DNA from: Candidatus Poribacteria bacterium
GTDB taxonomy: Bacteria > Poribacteria > WGA-4E > WGA-3G
Assembly (NCBI GenBank): GCA_028820635.1
Contig: JAPPIG010000118.1
Location: 124,001-188,000, forward strand
DNA: 64,000 bases
Direction: 5' to 3'
Part shown: in pieces, positions 44,289 through 53,918 of the stretch
Layout of the letters: the number at the start of each line of letters is the position of its first letter
Numbering within the stretch: the first letter of the stretch is position 1
Notes under the pieces: generated by a model
Told to the model about the DNA's origin: nothing
Seen by the model: only the letters and a program-made list of their open reading frames with translations
The model's database searches: none
Position numbers and translations under genes: made by a program

Positions 44289-44819
44289 ATGGCATCTAAC
44301 GATGAGAATGTTGATGTTACATACACTGAGTATCGTTCTAAAAGCCTACAAACGAAAGTTGACAATAAGCATCTCGTTGTTGTCAAAGTGACCTCTCCCT
44401 ATCAAGAAGACGCTAAACGCCCCTTCTCAAAAAATAAAGATGAGACAACTCAATTTAGAGAGACGATACAAAAATGTATGGAACAGTTGTTAGTCGAGCT
44501 CGGTGATGTTAAGATTGTTGAGAATGATATTCAAAACGCATGGTCGTATTTTATACAGATAGTATTCAAAATATTCTATCGACCACGCGAAAATGGAACA
44601 GATCTAACCTTTGCCAAAATAGGCGTATGCTTTTACTCTCATGATCATGCTGGGGTTGCTGGTTTCTATAAGCCGGTTACCGAACCAACCTTGGATCAAC
44701 TCGACGAGTTTTGTAAAAATGTAGTGATAGATTTTTACCGGCAGTTCCTTCAACCACAACGCGAGAACGAACAACACAGTCTGGAAGACAAAAAACCTAT
44801 ACCACTCCCAGTTCCTTGA
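44289..44819 (+). CDS. Unknown 176-residue protein
   Basis: Starts at ATG after AAGGAG; a longer frame upstream has no ribosome site. The protein is soluble, with charged residues in the first third (TYTEYRSKSLQTKVDNKHLV) and a hydrophobic central part (NAWSYFIQIVFKIFYRPREN). No domain recognised. It lies 144 bases after the 113-residue gene, and no terminator is seen between them. The C-terminus is rich in Pro, Gln and Glu (LQPQRENEQHSLEDKKPIPL). Confidence 0.7.
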   Translation: MASNDENVDVTYTEYRSKSLQTKVDNKHLVVVKVTSPYQEDAKRPFSKNKDETTQFRETIQKCMEQLLVELGDVKIVENDIQNAWSYFIQIVFKIFYRPRENGTDLTFAKIGVCFYSHDHAGVAGFYKPVTEPTLDQLDEFCKNVVIDFYRQFLQPQRENEQHSLEDKKPIPLPVP

Positions 44820-44922
44820 ACATCAACGGAAGAACGAGGCACATTAGAGTTGTTTGGGATAATATGGCAAACACTTTTGAGTGAAATTTAGGATGTTACA
44901 ATCCTAACGGTCTCATCTAACA

Positions 44923-46098
<1,176 letters not shown>

Positions 46099-46122
46099 CT
46101 ATCCAATAATCAAGTCTAATGA

Positions 46123-46480
46123 CAGGGTTATTCAGTTTTCTATATTTTTGGTGGTTTTTTGCTATGACGTTAATTTTATGTGTTGTCATCTTGTCCGTGT
46201 CTTTAGTCCCGTAGGGACGATATGTTTATAGAAAAATGTTACCCGCCGCCTCTTGAGTTCCGTAGGAACGGCATAGAAGACTTAACATATCGTCCCTACC
46301 AAATCAACGCTATGAATGCGCCAATCAACGCTATGAATCATGGCGAATGCCAAAAGCGCATTCGTCTTTAGGCATTCCGCGTATGGCATTCAGCGGGACT
46401 AAAGAACAATGTTCATATTTATAGATATTAACTTTCAGTAAATCTCAAGACCAGAAAACTCTTAAAACTGAATAACCCTG
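46123..46480. mobile_element. Complete 358-bp MITE with 17-base perfect ends and 9-base target duplication
   Basis: Both ends are perfect inverted copies of CAGGGTTATTCAGTTTT (46123-46139 and 46464-46480). Flanking it, GTCTAATGA occurs at 46114-46122 and again at 46481-46489, a 9-base direct repeat that looks like a target-site duplication. Inside are a 27-base REP-like sequence (46205-46231) identical to that in the element at 1360-1676, a matching half copy inverted, and several copies of CAATCAACGCTATGAAT. There is no transposase. Ends beginning CAGGG with 8-10 base duplications are seen in the ISAs1 family, but that match is from memory. The remaining parts of the spacer 46078-46571 hold nothing else that I see. 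Confidence 0.8.
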
Positions 46481-46571
46481 GTCTAATGATAGAATCTGAT
46501 CTATCTTTGTTGTTGATATTCAACCCTAAATTTGCTAAAATAACCCAAAATTCTTGCGAGGATACAAATTA

Positions 46572-46979
46572 ATGGAATGTATCTTTTGTGCAATTGTTGA
46601 GGGCAAAATTCCCTCTGCAACGGTGTATGAAGATGAACATGTTTTCGCTTTTATGGATATTGCTCCTGCAAACCCAGGGCACCTCCTCATCATACCGAAG
46701 CAACACTATCGGAATATCTTTGATATGCCTGCAGAAATAGGCAGCAAAATTATGGAAGTCGCAGTGCTACTCGCGACAGCAATCCGTGAGGCGTTAAATC
46801 CGGATGGACTTAACCTATTCCAATCAAATGAAGCAGCTGCATTTCAGACTGTGTTCCATTTTCATCTGCATCTCATTCCGCGGTGGGAAGGAGACCCGTT
46901 GCGACTACCGTGGCGACCAAGTGAAGGAAACATTGAAGAGATTAGTAACATTGCAGCGAAAATTCAAGAGGCTTTGTAA
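46572..46979 (+). CDS. HIT-family nucleotide hydrolase or transferase
   Basis: A 135-residue HIT protein. The histidine triad is H96-F-H98-L-H100 followed by LIPRW; the first part, MECIFCAIVEGKIPSATVYE, is the common start of bacterial Hint-like proteins and begins with the usual zinc/Cys site. A small soluble enzyme cleaving nucleoside phosphoramidates or dinucleotides is expected. I chose the ATG directly before ECIFC; the longer TTG start is in the ribosome site region. Downstream gene starts 32 bases later. Confidence 0.92.
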   Translation: MECIFCAIVEGKIPSATVYEDEHVFAFMDIAPANPGHLLIIPKQHYRNIFDMPAEIGSKIMEVAVLLATAIREALNPDGLNLFQSNEAAAFQTVFHFHLHLIPRWEGDPLRLPWRPSEGNIEEISNIAAKIQEAL

Positions 46980-47011
46980 AATCAAAAACCCAATTTTGAG
47001 AGAGAAATTTT

Positions 47012-47719
47012 ATGAATGTTTTAATTACTTCGGCAGGTTCCGAATTGGCGCGCAAATTAGCAAAATCTGTATCTGAATCACATACGATTCGACTAACGGA
47101 ACTTCAACCTATTGAAACCAACCTTGAGTTTGTGCAGAGTGCGTTGGGACACGACGAGTCGACAAACGAATTGGTGAAAGGCATGGACGCTATTGTCCAT
47201 ATCGCAGAAACGCCGCCCGAACTTAAGGCAAAATCCGCCGAACCTGAAAACTTTGAGATTGATTATCAAACACGTTGCACCTATAACTTGTTGATGGCTG
47301 CGTCTGAAGAAGGCGTGAAACATTTCATCTATGCCAGCACACTCCGTTTGTTTGAACAACACGGTGAAGATTGGACCGTTAAAGAGAATTGGAGACCTCG
47401 TCCCAGCATTGATGGGTTGGTGCTGGCAAAACATCTCGGTGAATTCACGTGTCGCGAATTCGCACGGGAAGGGAAAATCGGTATAACATGTCTCCGTCTT
47501 GGTGTTATTGTTACTCCTCAAGAAGCAGCTGAAGCAGAGTTCAATTCCATGTGGCTTGGAATGGATGATGCAGTCGCAGCGTTTCAAGGTGCAATTGATG
47601 CACCGTCAAGATGGGGTATTTTCCACGTTCAGTCAGAATTCCCGGGTTCACGTTTTGCTATCGGCAATGCAAAGGGACATCTAAAATTCGACCCACAATT
47701 TGTGCCGCCAGCAAAATAG
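47012..47719 (+). CDS. NAD-dependent epimerase-like protein, probably non-catalytic
   Basis: A 235-residue extended-SDR-like protein. The N-terminus MNVLITSAGSELARKLAKSV shows a degenerate dinucleotide-binding motif (TSAGSELA in place of G-x-x-G-x-x-G), and the usual Y-x-x-x-K active site is replaced by GLVLAKHLGE, which keeps the Lys but not the Tyr. FIYASTLRLFEQHGED is the SDR strand with the Ser/Thr. AGAGAG lies before the ATG. It is followed 43 bases later by an intact epimerase of similar length, so it could be an inactive relative acting as a partner, or simply a diverged enzyme. Confidence 0.75.
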   Translation: MNVLITSAGSELARKLAKSVSESHTIRLTELQPIETNLEFVQSALGHDESTNELVKGMDAIVHIAETPPELKAKSAEPENFEIDYQTRCTYNLLMAASEEGVKHFIYASTLRLFEQHGEDWTVKENWRPRPSIDGLVLAKHLGEFTCREFAREGKIGITCLRLGVIVTPQEAAEAEFNSMWLGMDDAVAAFQGAIDAPSRWGIFHVQSEFPGSRFAIGNAKGHLKFDPQFVPPAK

Positions 47720-47762
47720 TAAGCACATACCGTGTTTCACTCATAACACAAGGAGATAGGCA

Positions 47763-48494
47763 ATGAAAGTTCTAATTTTAGGTGGTAACGGATACCTCGG
47801 ACCTCATGTTGTCAAGGCATTGGAATCCTACTATACCTTACGCGTAACGGACATAAATGAGATAGACACAAAACATGAATCTATACATATTGATGTCGGT
47901 TCATTAGATCAAGTTTTGCGAGCCGCTGAAGGGATGGACACTATTATCAATTGCTCAGTGCTTCGGCATGACCGGCAGTTAGCATTTGATGTTAGCACGC
48001 GCGGATGTTATAATATAATGCGCGCTGCTGTCAAACACGGTATCCGCCGTGTTATCAATACCGGTCCGCATTTCACTATACAAGGTGATGATTATACGAG
48101 TTGGGACTATGAGATTAACCCAGATGTTCCACCAAAGACAAGTACGGGGCTTTATCCTTTAACTAAAGGACTTGGACAGGAAATCTGTAAGGTTTTTACC
48201 GAGAATTACGACATTTATGTTCTCTGTTATCTATTTCTCAGTTTTCGGGAACTCGACTATGAAGCAGAAGGTGTTGACCTCAACCCATTTTCTGTCAGTT
48301 GGCGAGATGCAGGTGAGGCGTTTCGATTAGGACTGGAAATTGATCTGGAAGACCTACCATCAAAGTGTGAGATTTTCAACATTTTTGCAGATTTACCACA
48401 TCAGCAATTCTCAAATGCAAAAACGAAACGGATATTAGGATTTCAACCACAGGATAACTTTGAGTGGATGTGGCATAAAAAGAAGGAAGAATAA
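47763..48494 (+). CDS. NAD(P)-dependent epimerase/dehydratase (extended SDR)
   Basis: A 243-residue epimerase-like enzyme. The nucleotide-binding motif is GGNGYLG (8-14), INCSVLRH and VINTGPH show the later strands, and the Y-x-x-x-K motif is STGLYPLTKGLGQE. The length is short for a full UDP-sugar epimerase, and the C-terminal substrate region is reduced. AAGGAG precedes the ATG. Together with the preceding gene it forms a pair of tandem paralogues on one transcript. The substrate is unknown. Confidence 0.85.
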   Translation: MKVLILGGNGYLGPHVVKALESYYTLRVTDINEIDTKHESIHIDVGSLDQVLRAAEGMDTIINCSVLRHDRQLAFDVSTRGCYNIMRAAVKHGIRRVINTGPHFTIQGDDYTSWDYEINPDVPPKTSTGLYPLTKGLGQEICKVFTENYDIYVLCYLFLSFRELDYEAEGVDLNPFSVSWRDAGEAFRLGLEIDLEDLPSKCEIFNIFADLPHQQFSNAKTKRILGFQPQDNFEWMWHKKKEE

Positions 48495-48629
48495 GACCTT
48501 CTACCTACTCGGACAGAACAACTTGCAACCCTCAAAAAGTTTGTGTTAAACTTGTGATATATAAACCACAAATAGAGTGATTTGTAATTGTAACACGACT
48601 TTTGACTACCATACATCTTCGGAGGAACG

Positions 48630-49058
48630 ATGATGTCTACCGTTGATACATCTACCGAACTAAGAGTTGAACATCTCCTAAACAGCGTTAAACAGTTATC
48701 GACAGTTGAATTGGATGAATTCACCAAGAAATTGGCAGAATGGCAGCAACAGCAAGAGAACATAGTAGATGAAAACGTCGATCCTGATGCATCAGATGAC
48801 GAGATATTAGCATTTATCAAGAAAAACACACGTTTACCCGAAAAAGAGAATAGGCGTTACTGGGAATTGCGAGGTAAATCTGATGACGAAACTCTAACTG
48901 ATGCCGAACTTCCTGAGTATCAAGAACTCGTCCGTAAATTAACAATTCTAAACACGAAGCGTCTTGAAGGTATTGCAATTTTAGTGCATCGTTGGGAAAA
49001 ACCGGCAGAGGAGATTATTGCAAAATTTGGATTAAAAGCGGGGAATGATGTACTCTGA
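48630..49058 (+). CDS. Unknown protein paired with HNH endonuclease
   Basis: A 142-residue, mostly helical and acidic protein (ELRVEHLLNSVKQLSTVELD and DDETLTDAELPEYQELVRKL). No family is recognised. GGAGG lies correctly before ATG-ATG, so either codon could be the start. Its last 14 bases overlap the start of the HNH gene, so the two are translationally coupled; this arrangement is common for such small helical genes ahead of HNH proteins in cyanobacteria-like genomes. A role as antitoxin or specificity partner is conceivable, not shown. Confidence 0.7.
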   Translation: MMSTVDTSTELRVEHLLNSVKQLSTVELDEFTKKLAEWQQQQENIVDENVDPDASDDEILAFIKKNTRLPEKENRRYWELRGKSDDETLTDAELPEYQELVRKLTILNTKRLEGIAILVHRWEKPAEEIIAKFGLKAGNDVL

Positions 49059-49479
49059 ACGAATTTCTCAGTCGCTCCGTCTTCGTGTGCGGAAACGTGC
49101 GAAAGGACTCTGTGAATACTGTCAAGCACCTACTAATTTCCCAAGTGCTTCTTTCCATTGTGATCATATCATTCCGCGAAAGGATGGCGGAAAATCTACG
49201 TTGGATAATTTAGCTTGGACTTGTCCCTCGTGTAACTCAACAAAACATACCAAAACACATACACAGGACCCTCAAACAGGACAACGCGTCCCACTCTTTA
49301 ATCCTCGTCTAAAAAACTGGAAACGACATTTTATATGGAGTGAAGACCGTCAATATATAATTGGTCGTACGCGTACAGAGAGGGCAACAGTTGATGCGTT
49401 AAACATGAATCGTCTTGAATTGGTAAATCTGAGAAGAGCATTGTGGAAATCGGGAGAATACTCACCAAACATTGATTGA
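49045..49479 (+). CDS. HNH endonuclease
   Basis: A 144-residue nuclease of the HNH family. Zinc and catalytic features are clear: CEYCQAPT gives the first C-x-x-C, FHCDHIIPRKDGGKSTLDNL is the HNH core with D-H and N, and WTCPSCNSTKH gives the second C-x-x-C and final H/N. The C-terminal WSEDRQYIIGRTRTERATVD is typical of this subgroup. It starts inside the upstream gene. Target and role (defence, toxin or homing) cannot be decided; no intron or intein is seen around it. Confidence 0.9.
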   Translation: MMYSERISQSLRLRVRKRAKGLCEYCQAPTNFPSASFHCDHIIPRKDGGKSTLDNLAWTCPSCNSTKHTKTHTQDPQTGQRVPLFNPRLKNWKRHFIWSEDRQYIIGRTRTERATVDALNMNRLELVNLRRALWKSGEYSPNID

Positions 49480-49497
49480 CAAATTGAGCAATTGATA

Positions 49498-50271
49498 ATG
49501 AACATTAAACTTCTCGCACATCGCGGCGGCATGGGACGCGCACCCGAAAACACGCTTGCTTCCTTTAAACAAGCACTTGCAGACGGTGCTGATGGGTTTG
49601 AATGTGATGTCTGTCTTACCCAAGATAAGCAGCCTGTGCTGATTCACGTCGACTTTAACCGAGATGATATTCGCGAAGCCACCGGATGCACGACGCCCCT
49701 CAGTCAATTAAATTGGAAAGAAGTGCAGCAGTTAAAGTCGCAAAACTCAGATGAACCTGTTGCTCACCTTGATGATGCACTCAGATTTGTCCGGGAAAAC
49801 CAAATGCCATGTTTTGTTGAACCGAAATCGGATACACCTGAACTCCTCCCTATCATTGTAGAACGCATTCATCACTTTGAAGTTGTTCACCTCGTCAGTA
49901 TTCTCACCTTTTACATTCGGAAGCAATTGCTTGTTGAGGCTAAGCGATTAGAACCACGACTCCAAACGAGTGCTATTTTAATTAATCCGATGGTAAACTA
50001 TCTCAAAGCAGCTACTGAGATTGATGTAAACCGTATCATCTTCGGTTGGAGCAAAATCAATCATTTTGGAATCTATAATTTTTTGACACGTTCTATTCCG
50101 CGACAAGTGAATGAGTTGAGTGCAAATGGAATTGTAGTTGAAGCTGGATTTATTCAGACATTTCGAGATGTCGCTTGGGCGTTGAAGAATGGAGTTGAAG
50201 GTTTGTGGGTAGATGATGTGCCTTACATCAGAAAACACGTTGAACAAATTACCAATGAAACTGGATCATAG
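49498..50271 (+). CDS. Glycerophosphodiester phosphodiesterase
   Basis: Enzyme of 257 residues that hydrolyses glycerophosphodiesters to glycerol-3-phosphate and an alcohol. The catalytic HR is in LAHRGGMGRAPENT (H7), and the metal site E-x-D is in GFECDVCLTQDKQPVLIHVD with its final HVD. ENT and the later FVEPKS (K) are standard. It has no signal peptide, so it acts in the cytoplasm. I use the ATG giving MNIKLLAHRG. The next gene starts 12 bases after its stop, so they are probably cotranscribed. Confidence 0.92.
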   Translation: MNIKLLAHRGGMGRAPENTLASFKQALADGADGFECDVCLTQDKQPVLIHVDFNRDDIREATGCTTPLSQLNWKEVQQLKSQNSDEPVAHLDDALRFVRENQMPCFVEPKSDTPELLPIIVERIHHFEVVHLVSILTFYIRKQLLVEAKRLEPRLQTSAILINPMVNYLKAATEIDVNRIIFGWSKINHFGIYNFLTRSIPRQVNELSANGIVVEAGFIQTFRDVAWALKNGVEGLWVDDVPYIRKHVEQITNETGS

Positions 50272-50283
50272 AATCAGAAAAGA

Positions 50284-51564
50284 ATGAACGTCACCGTCTG
50301 CAATCCGCTTCTTAGAACGCCATTATCCCTTATTGTTGACGATTCGTGTCCGGTAATTAATCTCACCTACTATTGGATACAGCAAAGGCATGCATGGAAA
50401 GCACGACATCAACCGAATGTACCTCCTGATCGATGGGAAGGTGATGAGGCTCAACTCAAAAAAATTCCGCCAACAATCCCCGCGGATTTTGCATGGGAGT
50501 GGGCAGAATGGTGCTGGGAAAACGGTGTGAAAGGCAAATTTAGCCTTATTCCTTATCCGGCAGGCATAGGGCGCGTTGACGAAGGATTTCCTGCCCAAGT
50601 TTTCGGAAAAAGTCCGACACACGAATATCAGTCATGGCTGCGGATTTACAGAGAAATTATTTGGCCAAACTTCGATTTGACACCAGAGATGCTCACACAT
50701 ACCGCTGTCGTTGATTTAGAAACGTTCGCGCTGACTGAAGAGTGGGAGCAAGTTGAATGGGTTAATCCACCTACTGACAATAGACTGACAGATTACATTA
50801 TAACTGCGATGGAAATGCTTAATAATGTAGGCATTCCGTGTGAAGGCGTAACGAGTCCTGGTGCATTCGGAAAACGACAAGAGGCTGCGTATGCGAAAGC
50901 AGTATTAACCGCATCACAAGAGGTCAATAACGATCCGCGACCCTTCTATTTTCTTTGGCTTAAACACGATGAACTTCCCGATGTACCTATCTGGCACGTT
51001 GAAAGGGATAAAGGGATCGCAATTGCAAGCATTGTGGCGTGTGCAGGCGACTGGTTTGGAGGGTGGTCAGGCTACGATTTAGGAGACGCTGACCGATTCA
51101 TCACAGAAGATTTACAGGGTGGACGTTTGCCTCCAATTCTTGAAAAGGAGTTACCATGTGTCCTCGTAGGACATTGGCCCGGTTTCTATTTTAATGGAGA
51201 AAAACATGGATTTGATGTATTGAAGAAAGTCAAAGAACGACTGGATAATTATGACCCTGATGGGACGAAAACGATCTGGATGAAAACCTCAGAAATAGGA
51301 CACTACTGGATGGCACGTGAACTTACCGAAATTACTGTTCTTGAAGAAAAACAGCAGATAAACCTCTCCACTCAATTCCCGACAGCGAACTTTACGTTAG
51401 TTCTTGATTTACCGATACGACATATCCAAATCAACGGGTGGGACATTCGCGAGGTTCATTCTCGGCGCGACTTTCAGAGAGATACATTTCTCTGTGAGGG
51501 GAAGCAAACGTTCATTGCTTTCGATCTGGAAATTGGAGAAACAGAATTGGTAGTTACGGTATGA
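50284..51564 (+). CDS. Polysaccharide-deacetylase-like (NodB-fold) protein
   Basis: A 426-residue cytoplasmic protein. SLIVDDSCPVINLTYYW near the N-terminus resembles the D-D start of NodB/deacetylase-type barrels; FAWEWAEWCWENGVKGKFSL and GVTSPGAFGKRQEAAYAKAV would be later barrel strands, and KEELPCVLVGHWPGFYFNGE resembles a catalytic strand. The C-terminal third (from VLEEKQQINLSTQF) looks like a beta-rich accessory domain. No signal peptide. The call is by weak pattern; it could be another TIM-like barrel. Its stop codon overlaps the convergent SDR gene by 11 bases. Confidence 0.5.
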   Translation: MNVTVCNPLLRTPLSLIVDDSCPVINLTYYWIQQRHAWKARHQPNVPPDRWEGDEAQLKKIPPTIPADFAWEWAEWCWENGVKGKFSLIPYPAGIGRVDEGFPAQVFGKSPTHEYQSWLRIYREIIWPNFDLTPEMLTHTAVVDLETFALTEEWEQVEWVNPPTDNRLTDYIITAMEMLNNVGIPCEGVTSPGAFGKRQEAAYAKAVLTASQEVNNDPRPFYFLWLKHDELPDVPIWHVERDKGIAIASIVACAGDWFGGWSGYDLGDADRFITEDLQGGRLPPILEKELPCVLVGHWPGFYFNGEKHGFDVLKKVKERLDNYDPDGTKTIWMKTSEIGHYWMARELTEITVLEEKQQINLSTQFPTANFTLVLDLPIRHIQINGWDIREVHSRRDFQRDTFLCEGKQTFIAFDLEIGETELVVTV

Positions 51565-52303
51565 GAATTCGTCCTCCACTCGCAATCACAGTCGCACCCG
51601 TCATAAAACTTGATTCCTCACTCAAAAGAAACGCTATCACATCTGCCATCTCTTTCGGTTCACCAAGCCTGCCAAGCGGTGTTGTAGAGCGGAGTTGTTC
51701 CACCATTTCTGGTGAAACTTCACTTAGCATATCTGTTGCGATTGCCCCTGGTGCTACGGAATTAATGCGGATATTGTGTTGTGCAAGTGGTCCACAACAC
51801 GATTTCGTCAGAGAAATAACGCCGGCTTTCGCTGCCGCGTAAGGCAGCTGATTTGGACGCACTGCTAATGCTGCAATTGATGATACATTGACGATACGTC
51901 CAAACTGTTGTTCAATCATTCCAGGTTTGACTGCCCACAACACATTGAAGGGACCGGTCAAGTTAATCGCTACGATTCGATCCCAATGTTCAGGTGTCAG
52001 TTCGTCAAACATCATATCCCCGACATCTCCAGCATTGTTCACAAGCAATTCAATTGTGCCGAGTTCTTCTGTCACCGCTGTAACCATTCTATTTACTGCT
52101 TCTCTGTCCGAGATGTCTGCTCGGGCGGGTATTGCTCTCTGTCCTAAACCATCAATCTGTTTGCAGACTGCTTCCGCTTTAGCAGCCGATCGAGAATAGT
52201 GTACGGCAACGGTCGCACCTTCTCCGGCAAGTTTGAGAGCGGTTGCCTTTCCTATACCACGACTTCCGCCAGTTACCAAAGCAACCTTTCCCTTGAATTT
52301 CAT
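51554..52303 (-). CDS. Short-chain dehydrogenase/reductase (3-oxoacyl-ACP-reductase type)
   Basis: A 249-residue SDR. The NADP-binding motif is TGGSRGIGKA (about 11-20), NNAG follows in LVNNAGDVGD, and the catalytic S-Y-K lies in NVSSIAAL and YAAAKAG. Residues HYSRS after the second strand point to NADP. The C-terminal MTGATVIASGG is typical. It shares 51554-51564 with the convergent deacetylase-like gene. The aldo/keto reductase gene lies immediately upstream on the same strand with a 12-base gap, so they are one operon. Substrate unknown. Confidence 0.9.
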   Translation of the reverse strand: MKFKGKVALVTGGSRGIGKATALKLAGEGATVAVHYSRSAAKAEAVCKQIDGLGQRAIPARADISDREAVNRMVTAVTEELGTIELLVNNAGDVGDMMFDELTPEHWDRIVAINLTGPFNVLWAVKPGMIEQQFGRIVNVSSIAALAVRPNQLPYAAAKAGVISLTKSCCGPLAQHNIRINSVAPGAIATDMLSEVSPEMVEQLRSTTPLGRLGEPKEMADVIAFLLSEESSFMTGATVIASGGRILIP

Positions 52304-52315
52304 TAATATCTTCTC

Positions 52316-53203
52316 CTACAAGAGCGTTTGTAGTTGTTCCCACACATCATCAGAAACAGGTGTCGTAGCAGCAGCGAAATTCTGTCCCACTTCTGTCGCA
52401 TTCTTAGAACCAGTCAAGGTTGTTGCAATTAGCGGCTGACGTAGGGAAAATTGGATAGCAAGATTCAGCAAACTCAAATTGTTGTCAGTTGCCCACTGCC
52501 AAAGTTGGTGTGCTTTTTCTGCCTCAGGTGATTTGTTTCCAACATCCGGTTCAAGCCCAGTCAGTAACGCCATTCCCAAAGGACTACCGTTGATAACGCC
52601 AATGTCGTTGTCATAAGCAAAGGATAATAACCACTCATTTGCAGTCTGACTGAGAAGCGTGTAATCCAAATGGGTTAGGATGACATCTACGATGCCGGTT
52701 TCTATAGCAATTTTGTGGAATTCGTGATCTCTTACACCGAGTCCGATAAATCTTACCAATCCTTCCTCGCGCATCCGCTGCAGTTCCTCCAACGCACCGC
52801 CTTTGGCAACAACTGGATCCATGCTTTTGGGATCATGCACTAAGCAAACATCAAGATAATCAGTTCCCAACAACCTTAGGCTATTTTCAACGCTTCGGCG
52901 TGTGCCTGCAGCACTATAATCACCACGCCATTTTGGGTGTGTACCTGTTTTTGTGGCAAGAAAAATCTTCTCACGCCATCCATCTGCAAGAGCGAGTCCA
53001 ACCCGCCTTTCGCTTTCACCATATAGCGGTGAAGTATCAAGATAATTCATACCTAATGTGATGGCGCGGCGAACCGCCTCAATTGCCTCATCGTCGGTGA
53101 CTTTCCCTCCACCGATACCTGCACCACCCATACTGAGGCATGTGACTTCTAATTCTGTGCGCCCTAACCGCCGCAAGGGCAGAGGATGTTTTTGTGTTGA
53201 CAT
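52316..53203 (-). CDS. Aldo/keto reductase
   Basis: NADPH-dependent aldo/keto reductase of 295 residues. The catalytic region shows D50-ish and Y in NYLDTSPLYGESERRVGLAL, the Lys in LATKTG and the H in CLVHDPKSMDP, the usual D-Y-K-H tetrad. LGRTELEVTCLSMGGAGIGG is the typical first strand. It resembles galactose/D-threo-aldose dehydrogenase-like members by TSPLYG and by the sequence GDYSAAGTRRSVENSLRLLG. It sits first in a two-gene operon with the SDR, suggesting paired oxidation and reduction of a small carbohydrate, which is an inference. Confidence 0.9.
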   Translation of the reverse strand: MSTQKHPLPLRRLGRTELEVTCLSMGGAGIGGGKVTDDEAIEAVRRAITLGMNYLDTSPLYGESERRVGLALADGWREKIFLATKTGTHPKWRGDYSAAGTRRSVENSLRLLGTDYLDVCLVHDPKSMDPVVAKGGALEELQRMREEGLVRFIGLGVRDHEFHKIAIETGIVDVILTHLDYTLLSQTANEWLLSFAYDNDIGVINGSPLGMALLTGLEPDVGNKSPEAEKAHQLWQWATDNNLSLLNLAIQFSLRQPLIATTLTGSKNATEVGQNFAAATTPVSDDVWEQLQTLL

Positions 53204-53238
53204 AATTTCGCCTTTCTTAATGAGCGTGCGCTATAGAA

Positions 53239-53582
53239 TTATTCGCTTTTCTCCTTAAGGATCTGTTGGATTTCTGTCTTCAAAATCGGGATATTTGATT
53301 GCACCACACCCCAGACAATCTCAAGGTTGACATCAAATATTTGTGAATGAGGATGTCTCTCAATCCAGCAATCTTCCGCTATGCGACACTTGGATACTTT
53401 TCTCAAACGGAATCAGGCACCTGTTTAACAGCCTCACCAATGACTTCAAGGTTTCAGATGACCGCGTCAATCCGAATTCGATCCGTTTCAAAGGTCTCGC
53501 GTGTAACATCCTGGACATATTCTTGAATCCTATCTATTGCCTCTAATATATCCTCAAGATAGATGTCAAAGTCCTGCGACAT
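53239..53582 (-). pseudogene. hepT: HepT (HEPN toxin, DUF86) broken by three nonsense codons
   Basis: Reading leftward from the ATG that overlaps the end of mntA gives MSQDFDIYLEDILEAIDRIQ and continues in one frame to TAA as a full-length HepT/DUF86 protein of 114 codons, interrupted by TGA at codon 43 (53454-53456), TGA at codon 60 (53403-53405) and TAG at codon 68 (53379-53381). The family normally has Arg, Arg and Trp there, so each stop is explained by one transition. The HEPN ribonuclease motif R-x4-H is intact (LRDILIHKYF). There is no frameshift, so inactivation is recent or the bases are miscalled. Confidence 0.8.
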
Positions 53583-53874
53583 ACTCAACTTCCTTTTCAA
53601 TGCGTGGGCGCAAACGTGGTTTGAGCGAATCAGCGATGACGAGGTCAATCTTCTTCTGAAATAGGTCCTCGAGAAAAATACGGAACTCCATATATCGATC
53701 AAATGACACTTCCTCAAGTTCTACAAGCAGATCGATGTCACTTTCGCTATGAGCGGTGTCTTTAACATAGGATCCAAAAAGTCCAAGGCGTTTCACACCG
53801 TATGTTCTCAGCGTGTTCTGATGGCTGAGAAGCGTTTGTTTAATCTCGCGTTTGGTAAAGATTATTGGATTCAT
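53566..53874 (-). CDS. mntA: MntA-like minimal nucleotidyltransferase (antitoxin of HepT)
   Basis: A 102-residue nucleotidyltransferase of the MntA type. The active site GSYVKDTAHSESDIDLLVEL is complete, with GS at 34-35 and D46-x-D48. In HepT-MntA modules this protein adds nucleotides (AMP) to HepT and so silences the RNase. It lies directly upstream of hepT, overlapping by 17 bases. Since hepT is interrupted, the antitoxin appears to have outlived its toxin. The start ATG has no strong ribosome site. Confidence 0.88.
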   Translation of the reverse strand: MNPIIFTKREIKQTLLSHQNTLRTYGVKRLGLFGSYVKDTAHSESDIDLLVELEEVSFDRYMEFRIFLEDLFQKKIDLVIADSLKPRLRPRIEKEVEYVAGL

Positions 53875-53918
53875 TTTCTATTATCCATGTTACGGCACAA
53901 CGAGATATGCCTACAACT

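Noticed and set aside
53239-53582. Selenocysteine or reassigned TGA in hepT
   Set aside because: The third interruption is TAG, and the family has Arg at both TGA positions, so decay by transitions is simpler. TGA is used as an ordinary stop by other genes in the window.
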